A stretch of 64,000 nucleotides of DNA from Rhizobiales bacterium PAR1 (GTDB lineage Bacteria; Pseudomonadota; Alphaproteobacteria; Rhizobiales; Beijerinckiaceae), in the NCBI GenBank assembly GCA_002256205.1, contig NKIW01000001.1, positions 124,001 through 188,000 on the forward strand, read 5' to 3'. Below the pieces are notes generated by a model. It saw only the letters and a program-made list of their open reading frames with translations, did not search any database and was not told where the DNA came from. Position numbers and translations under genes: made by a program. Shown piece by piece: positions 20,055 to 29,456 of the stretch. The stretch's first letter is position 1; each line of letters opens with the position of its first letter.

Positions 20055-20852
20055 ATTCCATTCGATGCGCATTCCATCGTAGGCTGGAGCAATGCCCTCG
20101 CGCATTTCCCGCATCAGCCGACCGTAATCAAGATCGGTGTGGAGATTGGTCAGCACAGCGCGCTGCGGTTTCTGGCGCTCGATCCAATCCAGCGCTTCAC
20201 CGAGGCTGAAATGCGTCGGATGACGTGTATCGCGCAGCGCATCGATCACCCAGCAATCAAGCCCGTGAAGCCAGCGCACGCTGCTATCCGGGATCTCGTT
20301 GACATCAGGCGTATAAGCGAAATCATCGATCCGGAATCCGAGCGCTTCGATCGTGCCATGAACCAGCGGAAACGGCTGCAAGGTGATCGTTCCGCCGGCA
20401 CCGTCGAGCGTGAACGGCGCCTCGTTGTCGATGAGATGGCCGGTCAGGATCGGCGGATAATCGCTGCCCTGAGGCGTTGCAAAACAATAGCCGAAGCGCG
20501 AGGTCAGCATGCCCATGGTGGTGCTGTCTGCATAAACCGGCATGCGCTTGCGCGACACGATCGCAAATGGCCGCAAATCATCGATTCCGTGGGTGTGATC
20601 GGCATGTTCGTGGGTAAAAACCACGGCATCCAGCGCTGGCACTTCGGCATCAATGAGCTGCTCGCGAAGATCCGGCGACGTGTCGATCAGAACACGCGTC
20701 GTGCCGCCCTCGCCAATCCGCTCGACAAGGATCGAGCAGCGGCGGCGACGGTTTTTCGGCTCATCAGGGTCGCATTTTCCCCAGCCCTGCGCCACGCGCG
20801 GTACCCCGCCCGAGGAACCGCAGCCGAGGATGGTGACGACCATTTTCGCCAT
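20040..20852 (-). CDS. MBL-fold metal-dependent hydrolase (PhnP-like)
   Basis: The 270-residue protein has the metallo-beta-lactamase signature VFTHEHADHTHGIDDLR, the N-terminal ILGCGSSGGVPR motif, and downstream His and Asp residues in LVHG and NLHTDLDY. The pattern resembles PhnP-type phosphoribosyl cyclic phosphodiesterases, although no phn gene is present. The true substrate is unknown. It follows tatD with a 1-bp gap, a pairing common in Hyphomicrobiales next to metG and holB. A 17-bp tandem repeat sits at its 3' end. Confidence 0.85.
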   Translation of the reverse strand: MAKMVVTILGCGSSGGVPRVAQGWGKCDPDEPKNRRRRCSILVERIGEGGTTRVLIDTSPDLREQLIDAEVPALDAVVFTHEHADHTHGIDDLRPFAIVSRKRMPVYADSTTMGMLTSRFGYCFATPQGSDYPPILTGHLIDNEAPFTLDGAGGTITLQPFPLVHGTIEALGFRIDDFAYTPDVNEIPDSSVRWLHGLDCWVIDALRDTRHPTHFSLGEALDWIERQKPQRAVLTNLHTDLDYGRLMREMREGIAPAYDGMRIEWNARAS

Positions 20853-20853
20853 A

Positions 20854-21642
20854 TCAGCGCGCCGTCAGGCGGCTGAAAAGCCGGTTCGTATTCGCTTCGA
20901 GGATCGGCGCGAAAGCCTCCAGCGGCACGCCGCGCACACTCGCCAGCACGGCTGCGGTATGCGCAGTATAGGCTGGCTCGTTGCGCTTGCCACGATGTGG
21001 CATCGGCGCGAGAAACGGCGCATCGGTCTCGACCAGCAGTCGATCTTCCGGCGCTTCAGCCGCAATCGCGCGGATTTCCTCAGAATTCTTGAAAGTCAGA
21101 ATGCCAGAAAACGACAAATAAAGCCCAAGCGCGACGCCGCGCCGGGCGAGTTCCGCACCTGATGAGAAGCAGTGCAAAACAGCCTTGAAAGCCCCCTTGC
21201 CCATCTCGTCTTCGAGAATGGCGATCATGTCATCATCCGCCGCGCGGGCATGGATGACGAGCGGCAGACCGGTGATCCGCGCCGCCTCGATCTGCATCCG
21301 GAACGAGGCCTGCTGCTGCGCTGGCGTCGCCTTATCGTAGAAATAATCGAGTCCCGCCTCGCCGATCGCGACGCATTTGGGGTGATCAGCCCCCGCAAGA
21401 ACATCCGCCAATGTCACATCCGGCTCTTCCGCGGCGCTGTTGGGGTGCGTGCCAACGGTGAACCAGACATTCTCGAACCGTTCGGCGAGCGCGCGATACA
21501 CCGCAACCTTGCGAACGCGCGTCGAGATCGTGATCAGGCGCTGGACGCCTGCGGCACGGGCACGAGCAACAACGGCCTCGATTTCCTCGGCAAAATCAGG
21601 AAAATCGAGGTGGCAGTGCGTATCGGTGAGAATAGGGGTCAT
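20854..21642 (-). CDS. tatD: TatD-family metal-dependent hydrolase / DNase
   Basis: TatD proteins are TIM-barrel metal-dependent hydrolases with reported 3'-5' exonuclease activity. The 262-residue protein has [11 protein letters not shown] (first metal motif), [28 protein letters not shown] and the late acidic ETDAPFLAP. Its ATG overlaps the metG stop as ATGA, so the two are coupled. TatD here is unrelated to twin-arginine export despite its name. Confidence 0.92.
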   Translation of the reverse strand: MTPILTDTHCHLDFPDFAEEIEAVVARARAAGVQRLITISTRVRKVAVYRALAERFENVWFTVGTHPNSAAEEPDVTLADVLAGADHPKCVAIGEAGLDYFYDKATPAQQQASFRMQIEAARITGLPLVIHARAADDDMIAILEDEMGKGAFKAVLHCFSSGAELARRGVALGLYLSFSGILTFKNSEEIRAIAAEAPEDRLLVETDAPFLAPMPHRGKRNEPAYTAHTAAVLASVRGVPLEAFAPILEANTNRLFSRLTAR

Positions 21643-23216
21643 CCCCCCTTCCCTTCCTTGCCAGGGGTTTGCCCTTCAGTCTCCGCCTCAACATAGCGCG
21701 GGAAGAGCGCCGTCGGTGCCGGAAGTTCCGTGCCGGATGTCAGAGCAAAACCGGCTTCGGCATGCGCGAAATCGCGGCTGTCTGCCGGAACGGCCAGCAA
21801 ATCCAACAGCTTCGGTGCCGCCAGCGGAATGAACGGCTGCGTGAGGATGCCAATGATGCGCAACACCTCTGCGGTCACCCAGAGCACAGTTTCCATGCGC
21901 GCGGGATCGGTCTTGCGCAGCGCCCAAGGGGCCTGTCCGGCGAAATAGCGATTGGTATCGCCCACAACCTTCCAGATCGCATTGAGGATGCTGTGAAGCG
22001 CGAAGTCATTCATCGCTGCGCGTGCCTCGGCACGGAGCGCGTAAGCCGCGTCGAGCAGCACCTTGTCCTCATCGCTCAACGGCCCCTTGGCCGGGATTTT
22101 CGCCTCGCAGTTCTTGTTGACCATCGAGAGCGAGCGCTGGGCAAGGTTGCCGAGATCATTCGCAAGGTCAGCATTGAGCCGCGCGACAATCGCCTCGTGG
22201 CTGTACGAGCCATCCGCGCCGAAGGTAATCTCCCGCAGGAAGAAGTAGCGGAAGGCATCGAGCCCGTAGTGCTCCGCCATGGCGATCGGTTCGAGCACAT
22301 TGCCGGTCGATTTCGACATCTTCTCGCCGCGATTGTTCAGAAACCCATGCGCGAAGACGCGCTTGGGCACCGGCAGACCAGCGGACATCAGGAACGCCGG
22401 CCAATAGACCGTGTGAAAGCGGATGATATCCTTGCCGATGAGGTGCAGGTTCGCCGGCCAATAGGGATAGCGCTCGGCGCTCTCATCCGGGAAGCCGCAG
22501 GCGGTGATGTAATTGGTCAGCGCATCGACCCAGACGTACATCACATGATCCGGCGCATCTGGCACCGGCACGCCCCAACTGAAGGTCTTGCGGGAGATCG
22601 AGAGATCCGTCAGGCCGCGCTTGACGAAGCTCACCACCTCGTTTTTCCGCGTCTCCGGCCCGATGAAATCGGGGTGGGCATCGTACCAGTCGAGCAGCTT
22701 CTGCTGGTAGGAAGCCAGCTTGAAGAAGTAGCTCTCCTCCTCGACCCATTCGACTGGCGCGCCGGAAGGCGCAAATTTCTTGCCACCGTCGCCCGACGTC
22801 AGCTCGTCCTCGCCAAAGAAAGCCTCGTCGCGCACCGAATACCAACCCGAATATTTCGAGAGGTAGATGTCGCCGTTGGCCTCCATGCGCTTCCAGATTG
22901 CCTGGCTGGCATCGTAGTGGCGCGGCTCGGTCGTGCGAATGAAGTCATCGTTGGTGGCGGCCAGCGTTTGGCCCATGGCGCGGAAGCGCGCCGCATTGCG
23001 ATCCGCAAGGTCCTTCACCGGCAGACCTTCGCGCTCGGCAGTCTGCACCATTTTTAGGCCATGCTCGTCCGTGCCGGTGAGGAAGAAGACATCCTTGCCA
23101 TCGAGCCGCATGAACCGCGCAATCGCATCCGCCGCCAGAAGCTCATAGGCGTGGCCGAGGTGCGGCGCGCCATTGGGATAGGAAATCGCGGTGGTAAGAA
23201 AAAAGCGGTCTTTCAC
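21639..23216 (-). CDS. metG: methionyl-tRNA synthetase
   Basis: MetG charges tRNA-Met. The 525-residue class I synthetase has the HIGH-type motif APHLGHAYE near residue 20 and the KMSKS loop [11 protein letters not shown] near 310. An anticodon-binding helical domain follows. It lacks the cysteine-rich zinc knuckle of long MetG forms and the C-terminal tRNA-binding extension, so it is a short bacterial type. It sits 65 bp after holB and overlaps tatD by 4 bp. Confidence 0.96.
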   Translation of the reverse strand: MKDRFFLTTAISYPNGAPHLGHAYELLAADAIARFMRLDGKDVFFLTGTDEHGLKMVQTAEREGLPVKDLADRNAARFRAMGQTLAATNDDFIRTTEPRHYDASQAIWKRMEANGDIYLSKYSGWYSVRDEAFFGEDELTSGDGGKKFAPSGAPVEWVEEESYFFKLASYQQKLLDWYDAHPDFIGPETRKNEVVSFVKRGLTDLSISRKTFSWGVPVPDAPDHVMYVWVDALTNYITACGFPDESAERYPYWPANLHLIGKDIIRFHTVYWPAFLMSAGLPVPKRVFAHGFLNNRGEKMSKSTGNVLEPIAMAEHYGLDAFRYFFLREITFGADGSYSHEAIVARLNADLANDLGNLAQRSLSMVNKNCEAKIPAKGPLSDEDKVLLDAAYALRAEARAAMNDFALHSILNAIWKVVGDTNRYFAGQAPWALRKTDPARMETVLWVTAEVLRIIGILTQPFIPLAAPKLLDLLAVPADSRDFAHAEAGFALTSGTELPAPTALFPRYVEAETEGQTPGKEGKGG

Positions 23217-23281
23217 GTCGGGCCCCTAACTGGGTGATACAAACAGGAATCGGCGCAATGTCAGCGCCGTATGTCGTTCTA

Positions 23282-24379
23282 TCAGCGCTGGGCGTCAGAA
23301 ACCAGCGTTGCAAGCTCATCGACGAGCGTCATGACAAAGGCACGGCGATCAAGGTTTAGCGCATCGAGCCGCGCGGCATTCTCGCTCATGCGTGACCAGA
23401 ACTCCGCAAGCGCCGAAGCGCGAAGCACGTCGCCGGTACCGGCGCGCATTCGGATGGCTTCATGCAGCCAGCTTTCGAGGATTTCAAGGAAGTCAGTCAG
23501 CGCCTGCTCGCCATCGGTGCCGGTGCGGCACGCCTCGGCGATACGATCAATTTCCGCGTGGCGACGCTTCGGAAGCGCGGCGAGAACATCATCGACGAGT
23601 GCAAGAAAGGCACGAAACCCCGACTGCCCGAGGCGCAGGGCGCGCTTTACCGAGCCGTTGGCGCGCATGGCGGCGGTATCATCGAGCGCAGCAGCGTTCG
23701 AGATCGCGGGCACGAGCTCCTTCAGCACGGTGGGTGCGAGCATTGAAAAGCTCAACGTCCGGCAGCGCGAGCGGATCGTCGGCAACAGGCGCTGCGGTTG
23801 ATGCGTCACCAGCAGGAAAATCGCCCGCGACGGCGGTTCTTCCAGCGTCTTGAGGAGCGCGTTGGCGCTGGCGTTATTCAGATCATCCGCCGCATCGACG
23901 ATGATCACGCGCCAACCGCCGAAGGCCGAGGTTTTCTCGAAGAGATTGAGGCTATCCCGTGTATCCTCGACGCTGATTTCACTGCGGAATTTCTTCGTTT
24001 TCGGGTCATACCGTCGCTTGAGAACGCCCAGATCGGGGTGCGCATCATTGGCGACGAGATGCGCGGTGCGCGATGTTTCCGCCACAGCGAGACTGTCGGG
24101 CGACCCGCCGAACAAGGCATCGCCGCCCTCACGCTCGGCTTCCGCGAGCAGGAATCGCGCGGCACGATAGGCGAAGGTCGCCTTGCCGATCCCTTCCGGC
24201 CCGACCAGCAGGAAGGCATGATGCAGCTTCTTACCATTGTAGAGGTCGAGAAAGGCCTGTTCGGCATCTTCCTGCCCCAGAAGCGAGAGCATCTCGCGCG
24301 GATGCGGCACGCCCGGCACGCGGTCGATTTCCGGCACCTCCCCTGTCTGGGGTGGCATGAAATGGATACGACCGGCCAT
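23282..24379 (-). CDS. holB: DNA polymerase III subunit delta-prime
   Basis: Delta-prime is a stator subunit of the clamp loader. The 365-residue protein has an N-terminal AAA+ domain with a P-loop-like LVGPEGIGKATFA near residue 63 and VIIVDAADDLNNASANALLKTLEEPP near 150. A helical C-terminal domain follows. The zinc-binding cysteines common in clamp-loader AAA+ subunits are not evident. Its ATG overlaps the tmk stop as TGATG, so the two are coupled. Confidence 0.92.
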   Translation of the reverse strand: MAGRIHFMPPQTGEVPEIDRVPGVPHPREMLSLLGQEDAEQAFLDLYNGKKLHHAFLLVGPEGIGKATFAYRAARFLLAEAEREGGDALFGGSPDSLAVAETSRTAHLVANDAHPDLGVLKRRYDPKTKKFRSEISVEDTRDSLNLFEKTSAFGGWRVIIVDAADDLNNASANALLKTLEEPPSRAIFLLVTHQPQRLLPTIRSRCRTLSFSMLAPTVLKELVPAISNAAALDDTAAMRANGSVKRALRLGQSGFRAFLALVDDVLAALPKRRHAEIDRIAEACRTGTDGEQALTDFLEILESWLHEAIRMRAGTGDVLRASALAEFWSRMSENAARLDALNLDRRAFVMTLVDELATLVSDAQR

Positions 24380-25023
24380 CAGCCCGCCATTTCAGCGAGA
24401 TGCTCGCCCAGGCGGTCCTGAACAGTGGCGAGCACCACAGCAGCCACGCTCGCCTCGTTGGCGGCCGCGTCGACCACTGCGAAGCGCTCGGATTCGCCCT
24501 TGGCGAAGGCGAGAAAGCGCGCGCGCACATCCTCGTGGAACGCAAGGTCGGCCTTCTCGAAAGTATCGACTGCCGCCGAACGCTTCTGCGCGCGAGCGAG
24601 GCCGATCTTTGGTGGAAGATCGAGCAGGATGGTGAGGTTTGGCTCCAGCCCCGATGTCGCCAGAATGATCGAGGCCTCGATCGCCTCTGGCGCGATACGT
24701 CCGCCCTGATAGGCGCGAGTGGAATCGGTGAAGCGATCGCACAGCACTACGCTCCCTGCCATCAGCGCCGGTCCGATGAGCGCGCGGATATGTTCGCGTC
24801 GCGCGGCGGCAAACAGCAACGCCTGCGTCATCGCATCGGAGGAAGCTTCGGGCGAGAGCAGAACGGCTCGGATCGCCTCGGCGAAGGGCGTACCGCCAGG
24901 TTCGCGCGTGACGACGACACGATGCCCCAGCGCTTCGAGTTCACGCGCGAGATGGCGGATCTGCGTCGATTTTCCCGCGCCTTCGCCGCCTTCGAAGGTA
25001 ATGAATGCTCCGGGGTGAATCAC
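24379..25023 (-). CDS. tmk: thymidylate kinase
   Basis: Tmk phosphorylates dTMP to dTDP. The 214-residue protein has the P-loop EGGEGAGKST at residues 11-20, the REPGGTPFAE motif and the lid CDRFTDST. The start is taken as the GTG at 25023. It overlaps the dacA-like stop as GTGA and gives the normal length and N-terminus. The 38 upstream residues in the ORF track come from the dacA tail in another frame. The order dacA, tmk, holB, metG is a known alphaproteobacterial arrangement. Confidence 0.95.
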   Translation of the reverse strand: MIHPGAFITFEGGEGAGKSTQIRHLARELEALGHRVVVTREPGGTPFAEAIRAVLLSPEASSDAMTQALLFAAARREHIRALIGPALMAGSVVLCDRFTDSTRAYQGGRIAPEAIEASIILATSGLEPNLTILLDLPPKIGLARAQKRSAAVDTFEKADLAFHEDVRARFLAFAKGESERFAVVDAAANEASVAAVVLATVQDRLGEHLAEMAG

Positions 25024-26372
25024 GTTTTTGCCTTGCCTGTATTGTCTTGGCCCGTTTCGGCCGGTTTCTGCGGCCCTGTTTTTACGGGGTCTGTTTCGCC
25101 GGGTTTCGAGCGCGCGCGCGCCTTGTCGACAACCCATTGCCAGCCATTCTTGGCGACCTGCCGGGAGCCTTCCATCACCGCGTCGCGCGCGCGGGCGATG
25201 ACACCGCCGGGTTCCACTGCACGCGCGGCCACAAGCGGCGCGACCTGCACCACGCGGCCATCAAGCACGACTTCAAGACGCGCGATCTCCTGCCCCTCGG
25301 CGATGGGTGCCGGCACCGGCCCGCGATAGGCAAGCCGGAGCACGGTGCCATCGTTCGTGCCACGCAGCAGCGGCAAACGAACCTCACGCGCCGTTTTGAC
25401 CGGCACGGACGCCGCAGCGCCACCGTAAACCGAGACATCACCCAGCTCAGCATTGGCGGCAAAAAGCGTGCGGATTTCAAAGCGTCGGAAGCCCCATTCG
25501 ATGAGCTTGCGCGCTTCGAGAGAGCGCTCCTGAGCCGTCTCAAGGCCTGCGACCGCAATGATTACCCGCCTTCCCTCCTGCATGGCGGAACCGACAAGTG
25601 CCTGCCCGGTTTCCGGCAAATAGCCGGTCGCCAGACCATCGGCGCCGATCTCCATGGTCAGCAGCGGATTGCGGCTGACCTGCCGGTTCTTGCCGAGCGG
25701 AAAATCGCGCTGCGCAAACAGCGGGTAATAATCAGGGTATTCCTCGATCAGATGCGCGGCGAGCTTCACGAGATCGCGCATCGTCGTCACCTGTCCCTCG
25801 GCGGTGAAACCGGTGGCATTTCTGAATTCGGTCGAGGTGAGGCCCAGCGCGCGGGCATGGGTGTTCATCATCTCGACAAAGCGGTCCTCCTTGCCGGCGA
25901 TGTTCTCGGCAAGGGTCAGGGCGGCATCGTTCGCGCCACCAACAATCAGCCCCGTCAGCAGTTCAGAGACCTTGATCACCTTGTTCGGCGTCAGCAACAT
26001 GTTCGGATTGCCGGAAACCGCACCGCCACGCCGCCAAGCGTCGGTCGAGACAACCATATCGCCCTCGGGCTTGAGCCGTCCTTCACGCAATTCACGGAAC
26101 ACCAGCGTGATGGTCATCAGCTTGGCGAGGCTGGCCGGAGCGATCTTCTGGTCAGCCTCACGCTGGAAGAGTACGGAGCGCGTCGAGTAGTCGAACAGCA
26201 GGGCCTGCTTCGCGCCCGTATCGAAGGCAGCGGACTTGTCCTGTCCGGCCTTATCCTGCGCCACGACAAGGCTGGCCAGCGGCACGAGCGCCGCAACCAG
26301 AAAAACGTGCAGAAATCGGAACAGATGCAACACGAAGCGGCCTCCCCCTCCTATTTGCCCAAGGGGGGGCAT
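25020..26372 (-). CDS. DacA/PBP5-like D-alanyl-D-alanine carboxypeptidase family protein with altered active-site motifs
   Basis: The 450-residue exported protein has a signal peptide (about 15-38), an S11-type penicillin-binding domain and a PBP5 C-terminal beta domain. It ends in a charged Lys/Pro-rich tail. The nucleophile motif SLAK is present at 81-84. The second motif, normally SxN, reads GAN (146-148). The third, normally KTG, reads ATG (248-250). The Ser and Lys that assist catalysis are thus replaced, so DD-carboxypeptidase activity is doubtful. It may be a binding or regulatory form. It heads the run with tmk and holB and lies 66 bp downstream of rlpA. Confidence 0.85.
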   Translation of the reverse strand: MPPLGQIGGGGRFVLHLFRFLHVFLVAALVPLASLVVAQDKAGQDKSAAFDTGAKQALLFDYSTRSVLFQREADQKIAPASLAKLMTITLVFRELREGRLKPEGDMVVSTDAWRRGGAVSGNPNMLLTPNKVIKVSELLTGLIVGGANDAALTLAENIAGKEDRFVEMMNTHARALGLTSTEFRNATGFTAEGQVTTMRDLVKLAAHLIEEYPDYYPLFAQRDFPLGKNRQVSRNPLLTMEIGADGLATGYLPETGQALVGSAMQEGRRVIIAVAGLETAQERSLEARKLIEWGFRRFEIRTLFAANAELGDVSVYGGAAASVPVKTAREVRLPLLRGTNDGTVLRLAYRGPVPAPIAEGQEIARLEVVLDGRVVQVAPLVAARAVEPGGVIARARDAVMEGSRQVAKNGWQWVVDKARARSKPGETDPVKTGPQKPAETGQDNTGKAKT

Positions 26373-26438
26373 GAGATCAACACGGTTACCGAAGATTTGG
26401 AGGGCTTACCCGTCGAATATCACACCGGAAAGGCGTGA

Positions 26439-27518
26439 TCAGGTCCGCTTGCCTGGTTGCGTCGGCTCGAGTTCGCCGATCCGCGAGAAGGCATGGTCCT
26501 TGCCGAAGCGCGAACGCCCGCCATCCATCGACTGGAACGAGAGGTCCGCCGAGCGAGGATGCGTGTTCGCGCCGATCTTGCGGCTCGGCGGCGTGGCCAC
26601 TGGCCCGATCGGGCCCGAGGCGCCACCGATGGTCTCGAGATCAAATGGGCGCGGCGGCGGAACCGGGAGGTTCGAAACCGGCGTGAAGCGCGTCTCGGTG
26701 ATCAAACCGGCGTTTTCCGGCGCGGGACGCGAAATCGGCGCGGCAGAGGGCGCGTTCGATGTCGCGCTGAAGGACATCAGAGAATTGCTTTGCGCCGGAC
26801 GCGCCGTAGCAACCGGCTCCACCGAGGCAACCATGGTCGGGGCGCCAGTGCCCGCCGGGGCGATCGCGGGGCCGCGTGTATTCAGCGAAGCAACCAGCTT
26901 GGTGTCATCCGAACCGGCCAGCGCTGCGGGGCCGAGATAATCGATCTTCACCCGTGCCGTTCCGAGATGCTTGAACTGGAGAAGATTTGCAGTGCGCTCG
27001 GAGACGTCCATCACACGGTTGCCGTGATAGGGTCCGCGATCATTAACCCGCACCACGATCGAGTGGTTGTTGGTCATGTTGGTGACGCGCGCATAGCTCG
27101 GGAGCGGCATGGTGGGATGCGCGGCAGAGATCGAGTTTCGATCATAAACCTCGCCGTTGGCCGTCTTGCGACCATGGAAGGCGACACCGTACCAGCTCGC
27201 ATTGCCGCTCGCGGTGTAGCCGACCGGCTTTTCACGCGGCACATAGGTGCGTCCAGCTACCTGATAGGGCTTGCCGATCTGATAGCGGCCGCCACCCTTC
27301 GGCGCATCCTCATCCATGCCGACAACGCGCGGGCTGGCCTTGCCGTATTTCGGATCGGAAAATGCGCCGATTTCCTTGGAATTCGACCCGCCGCGACCAC
27401 CACTCTGATTGGCACAGTTCGCGAGGGTGAGCGCCAGAAGGGACACGCCAGCCACCTTGAGCATGCCGATGGAAAGAGCAGAACCGCCCTTCCCCAAAAC
27501 CGCTGCCTGATGCTGCAT
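26439..27518 (-). CDS. rlpA: RlpA-family septal/endolytic peptidoglycan transglycosylase (lipoprotein)
   Basis: RlpA cleaves glycan strands, preferring those lacking stem peptides. From the ATG at 27518, which follows GGGGGG, the protein is 359 residues. It has a signal peptide ending in the lipobox LANC (Cys35), and a double-psi beta-barrel domain with ASWYGVAFHGRKTANGE and the catalytic-Asp segment VRVNDRGPYHGNRVMD. The C-terminal third is Pro/Ala-rich and has no recognisable SPOR domain. The 52-residue extension in the track has no coding character. It lies beside the dacA-like gene, so the two may share a peptidoglycan context. Confidence 0.9.
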   Translation of the reverse strand: MQHQAAVLGKGGSALSIGMLKVAGVSLLALTLANCANQSGGRGGSNSKEIGAFSDPKYGKASPRVVGMDEDAPKGGGRYQIGKPYQVAGRTYVPREKPVGYTASGNASWYGVAFHGRKTANGEVYDRNSISAAHPTMPLPSYARVTNMTNNHSIVVRVNDRGPYHGNRVMDVSERTANLLQFKHLGTARVKIDYLGPAALAGSDDTKLVASLNTRGPAIAPAGTGAPTMVASVEPVATARPAQSNSLMSFSATSNAPSAAPISRPAPENAGLITETRFTPVSNLPVPPPRPFDLETIGGASGPIGPVATPPSRKIGANTHPRSADLSFQSMDGGRSRFGKDHAFSRIGELEPTQPGKRT

Positions 27519-27795
27519 ATGCCCCCCGATACCGCTTATGTCATGAGCCTCGACGAGGCGCCGGAGACTCACGAACGCATAAGACTTCCTGAATCCATTC
27601 ACGCAAACGTGATGGATCACGTCAACAGAACATCCAGAATAAGGCGGGTTAAAGGCGAGCGGCGGTTCGGTCAAGATGCGGCGCCCGGTTGGGTTTCTGC
27701 TTCGTTAACAGCAGCGCCCTATCACGGCCAAATGTGAAATTCTCCGCCCTTCCCGCTTGCGTCCGAGCGCCGAACAAGGCATTTCCTTTCCCGCC

Positions 27796-27885
27796 GGATG
27801 GGTGGCCGAGTGGTTTAAGGCAGCGGTCTTGAAAACCGCCGTAGGTGGAAGCCTACCGTGAGTTCGAATCTCACCCCATCCGCCA
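27796..27885 (+). tRNA. tRNA-Ser (anticodon UGA)
   Basis: The sequence folds as a class II tRNA. The acceptor arms are GGATGGG and CCCATCC, and the anticodon loop CTTGAAA holds TGA. A long variable arm pairs GTAGG with CCTAC, and the T-arm is GTGAG-TTCGAAT-CTCAC. It has a discriminator G and an encoded CCA. The long variable arm and anticodon identify serine. It is the left edge of the accessory region. Confidence 0.96.
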
Positions 27886-27921
27886 GCGTATGAGCGCTAT
27901 CTTTCCTCATGTTCCGGGCGA

Positions 27922-28176
27922 TCACTTCGCGGCATCCATGGTTTCCTCGACCCACGCGGCGGTTCGCGCGACAGTCGGGATGCGCGCACGGTCAGGATGA
28001 AGCAGGAGGTAGAGCGGTCGCTCGGCCTGACCGCCTTCAATCGCCACCATCTCAAAACGGTGATCCGCACGCCCGATGACCTCCGGCAGCATGATTTCCG
28101 CACCCAGCGCGAGAGCCGCCTCGATCAGCACATCGTTGCGGCTTGAGCGCAAGGCGATGCGTGCGCCCTTGCGTGC
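27922..28176 (-). pseudogene. C-terminal remnant of a LysR-type regulator
   Basis: In one minus-strand frame the sequence reads ARIALRSSRNDVLIEAALAL, then LPEVIG, then RPLYLLLHPDRARIPTVAR. This is the end of a LysR substrate-binding domain. Everything upstream, including the helix-turn-helix, is missing. The frame loses homology at about 28176, where an unrelated remnant on the other strand begins. The fragment has no proper start and is considered non-functional. Confidence 0.6.
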
Positions 28177-28354
28177 CGCGCTCGATTTTGGTCACGAGAT
28201 CAGCATCGCAGCCGATGCCTGCGCAACCCGCGATCTGCCGGGCATTGGCGGAGCGATCCCGGCAGATGTCATCCACCGTGCAACACTTGCAGCACTGGGC
28301 GATCACCATGCGCTGATCGCAGATGTCGCGGAGCTGGTGCAGAACCAGGCATGA
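28166..28354 (+). pseudogene. C-terminal remnant of an isochorismatase-family hydrolase
   Basis: The plus-strand frame ending at the TGA at 28352 reads RAALDFGHEISIAADACATR, then IPADVIHRATLAALGDHHAL. This is the typical C-terminal third of a cysteine hydrolase of the isochorismatase family. The catalytic Asp, Lys and most of the fold are absent. The TGA overlaps an ATG in ATGA style, so another gene may once have followed. The remaining bases to 28469 hold no convincing gene. Confidence 0.6.
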
Positions 28355-28469
28355 CGCACACCGTCACGCGCGTCGTCTGGCGCGGCTACGACGTGGAGCC
28401 GTTGGCCCTCCCCGCCTCCACCGCTAAGGAGGGCGGTGAGCAGCGGCCACCAGCCGCTCGAGTGCACCG

Positions 28470-29456
28470 TCAAGAAGTCGGATCATTCCTTAGTTCTTCG
28501 GCACGCGGGGCTGCCCAGTACACGATAGCCGTACTGAGCGGATAGGCGGCAGTAAACCCCAACTCGCGCGCCGCGGCTCCCGTGCTCGACGGTGCGGGAC
28601 GCTGTTGCAGAAAGCCGGCAAAACCTGTGTTGATCGTATGGGGAAACTCGACATCCAGTCCAGGATAGTTCTGCCGGACGGCATCTACAAATTCGCCAAG
28701 GGTATGCCAATGCCCGCTTGCTACATTATAGACGCCCTGCTTGGGCGCTCCCGCATCGAGCGCAGCGAGATTGGCCCTCGCACAATCGCGGGCATCGATG
28801 AATTCCTCGCGCCCGCCCCAGAGAAGAAGCGGATCATCGAGCACGACCCTTTTTCCGGCACGCACCCCCGCGACCAGCACGGCAAGAAGCCGCCCCGGTA
28901 CGCTGGTGGGATGCTCGAGCGAACCGCCAATGACCGCGCCATATCGCAATGAAACCACGTCAACGCCGTAGAGATCGCGATAGAGCAGCGCGAGATGTTC
29001 GCCGGCCAGTTTGCTTGCTGCATAAAGACTGGCGGGGCGCTGGCTGATCAGCCGAAGCGGCTCATCCTCGATCATCGGGCCAGGACCATGACCGCCGAAC
29101 GTGGTGTAGGCAACAGTGGTGGAACTCGCGAGAACCACGCGCTTCAGGCCTGTTTCACGTGCGAGATCGAGCAGGTTCGCCGTGCCCATCACATTGACGC
29201 GGATACCGCTCAACGGGTCCTTGCGGATGCCGGTCGACAACATCGCGGCGGTATGGATGACGCGGGTGATACCGTGGCGGCTGAGCACATTGGCGAGTGC
29301 GTCAAAATCCGAGATGTCGCAGGTTTCAAAGGTGACGCCGTCCGGCAGGCTCGGCGGCGTGCGGATGTCGATCACCACGACGCGCTCGCCGCGCGCGGCC
29401 AGCAGTTCGGCTGTCAGACCGCCAATGACACCCGCCCCGGTAACGAGTACGCTCAT
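28470..29456 (-). CDS. NAD(P)-dependent extended SDR (epimerase/dehydratase family)
   Basis: The 328-residue Rossmann protein starts MSVLVTGAGVIGGLTAELLAA with the nucleotide-binding glycine motif. It has the DIRT acidic cofactor selector and the YAASK catalytic pair near residue 165. The extended C-terminal substrate domain fits UDP-sugar epimerase-like or sugar-acid dehydrogenase-like enzymes; the substrate is unknown. Its ATG overlaps the EthD-like stop. It is the last gene of a three-gene minus-strand operon led by a GntR regulator. Confidence 0.85.
   Translation of the reverse strand: MSVLVTGAGVIGGLTAELLAARGERVVVIDIRTPPSLPDGVTFETCDISDFDALANVLSRHGITRVIHTAAMLSTGIRKDPLSGIRVNVMGTANLLDLARETGLKRVVLASSTTVAYTTFGGHGPGPMIEDEPLRLISQRPASLYAASKLAGEHLALLYRDLYGVDVVSLRYGAVIGGSLEHPTSVPGRLLAVLVAGVRAGKRVVLDDPLLLWGGREEFIDARDCARANLAALDAGAPKQGVYNVASGHWHTLGEFVDAVRQNYPGLDVEFPHTINTGFAGFLQQRPAPSSTGAAARELGFTAAYPLSTAIVYWAAPRAEELRNDPTS

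Noticed and set aside
21669-23057. 462-codon plus-strand ORF opposite metG
   Set aside because: Antisense shadow; metG motifs fix the real strand.
25005-27737. Long plus-strand ORFs opposite dacA-like and rlpA
   Set aside because: Arg/Gly-rich antisense frames without domains; the minus-strand genes have signal peptides and clear family motifs.
28351-28545. 64-codon ORF starting in ATGA overlap with the isochorismatase remnant
   Set aside because: It may be the start of a lost downstream gene, but it runs into the 3' end of the SDR gene and shows no family similarity, so it is not annotated as a gene.
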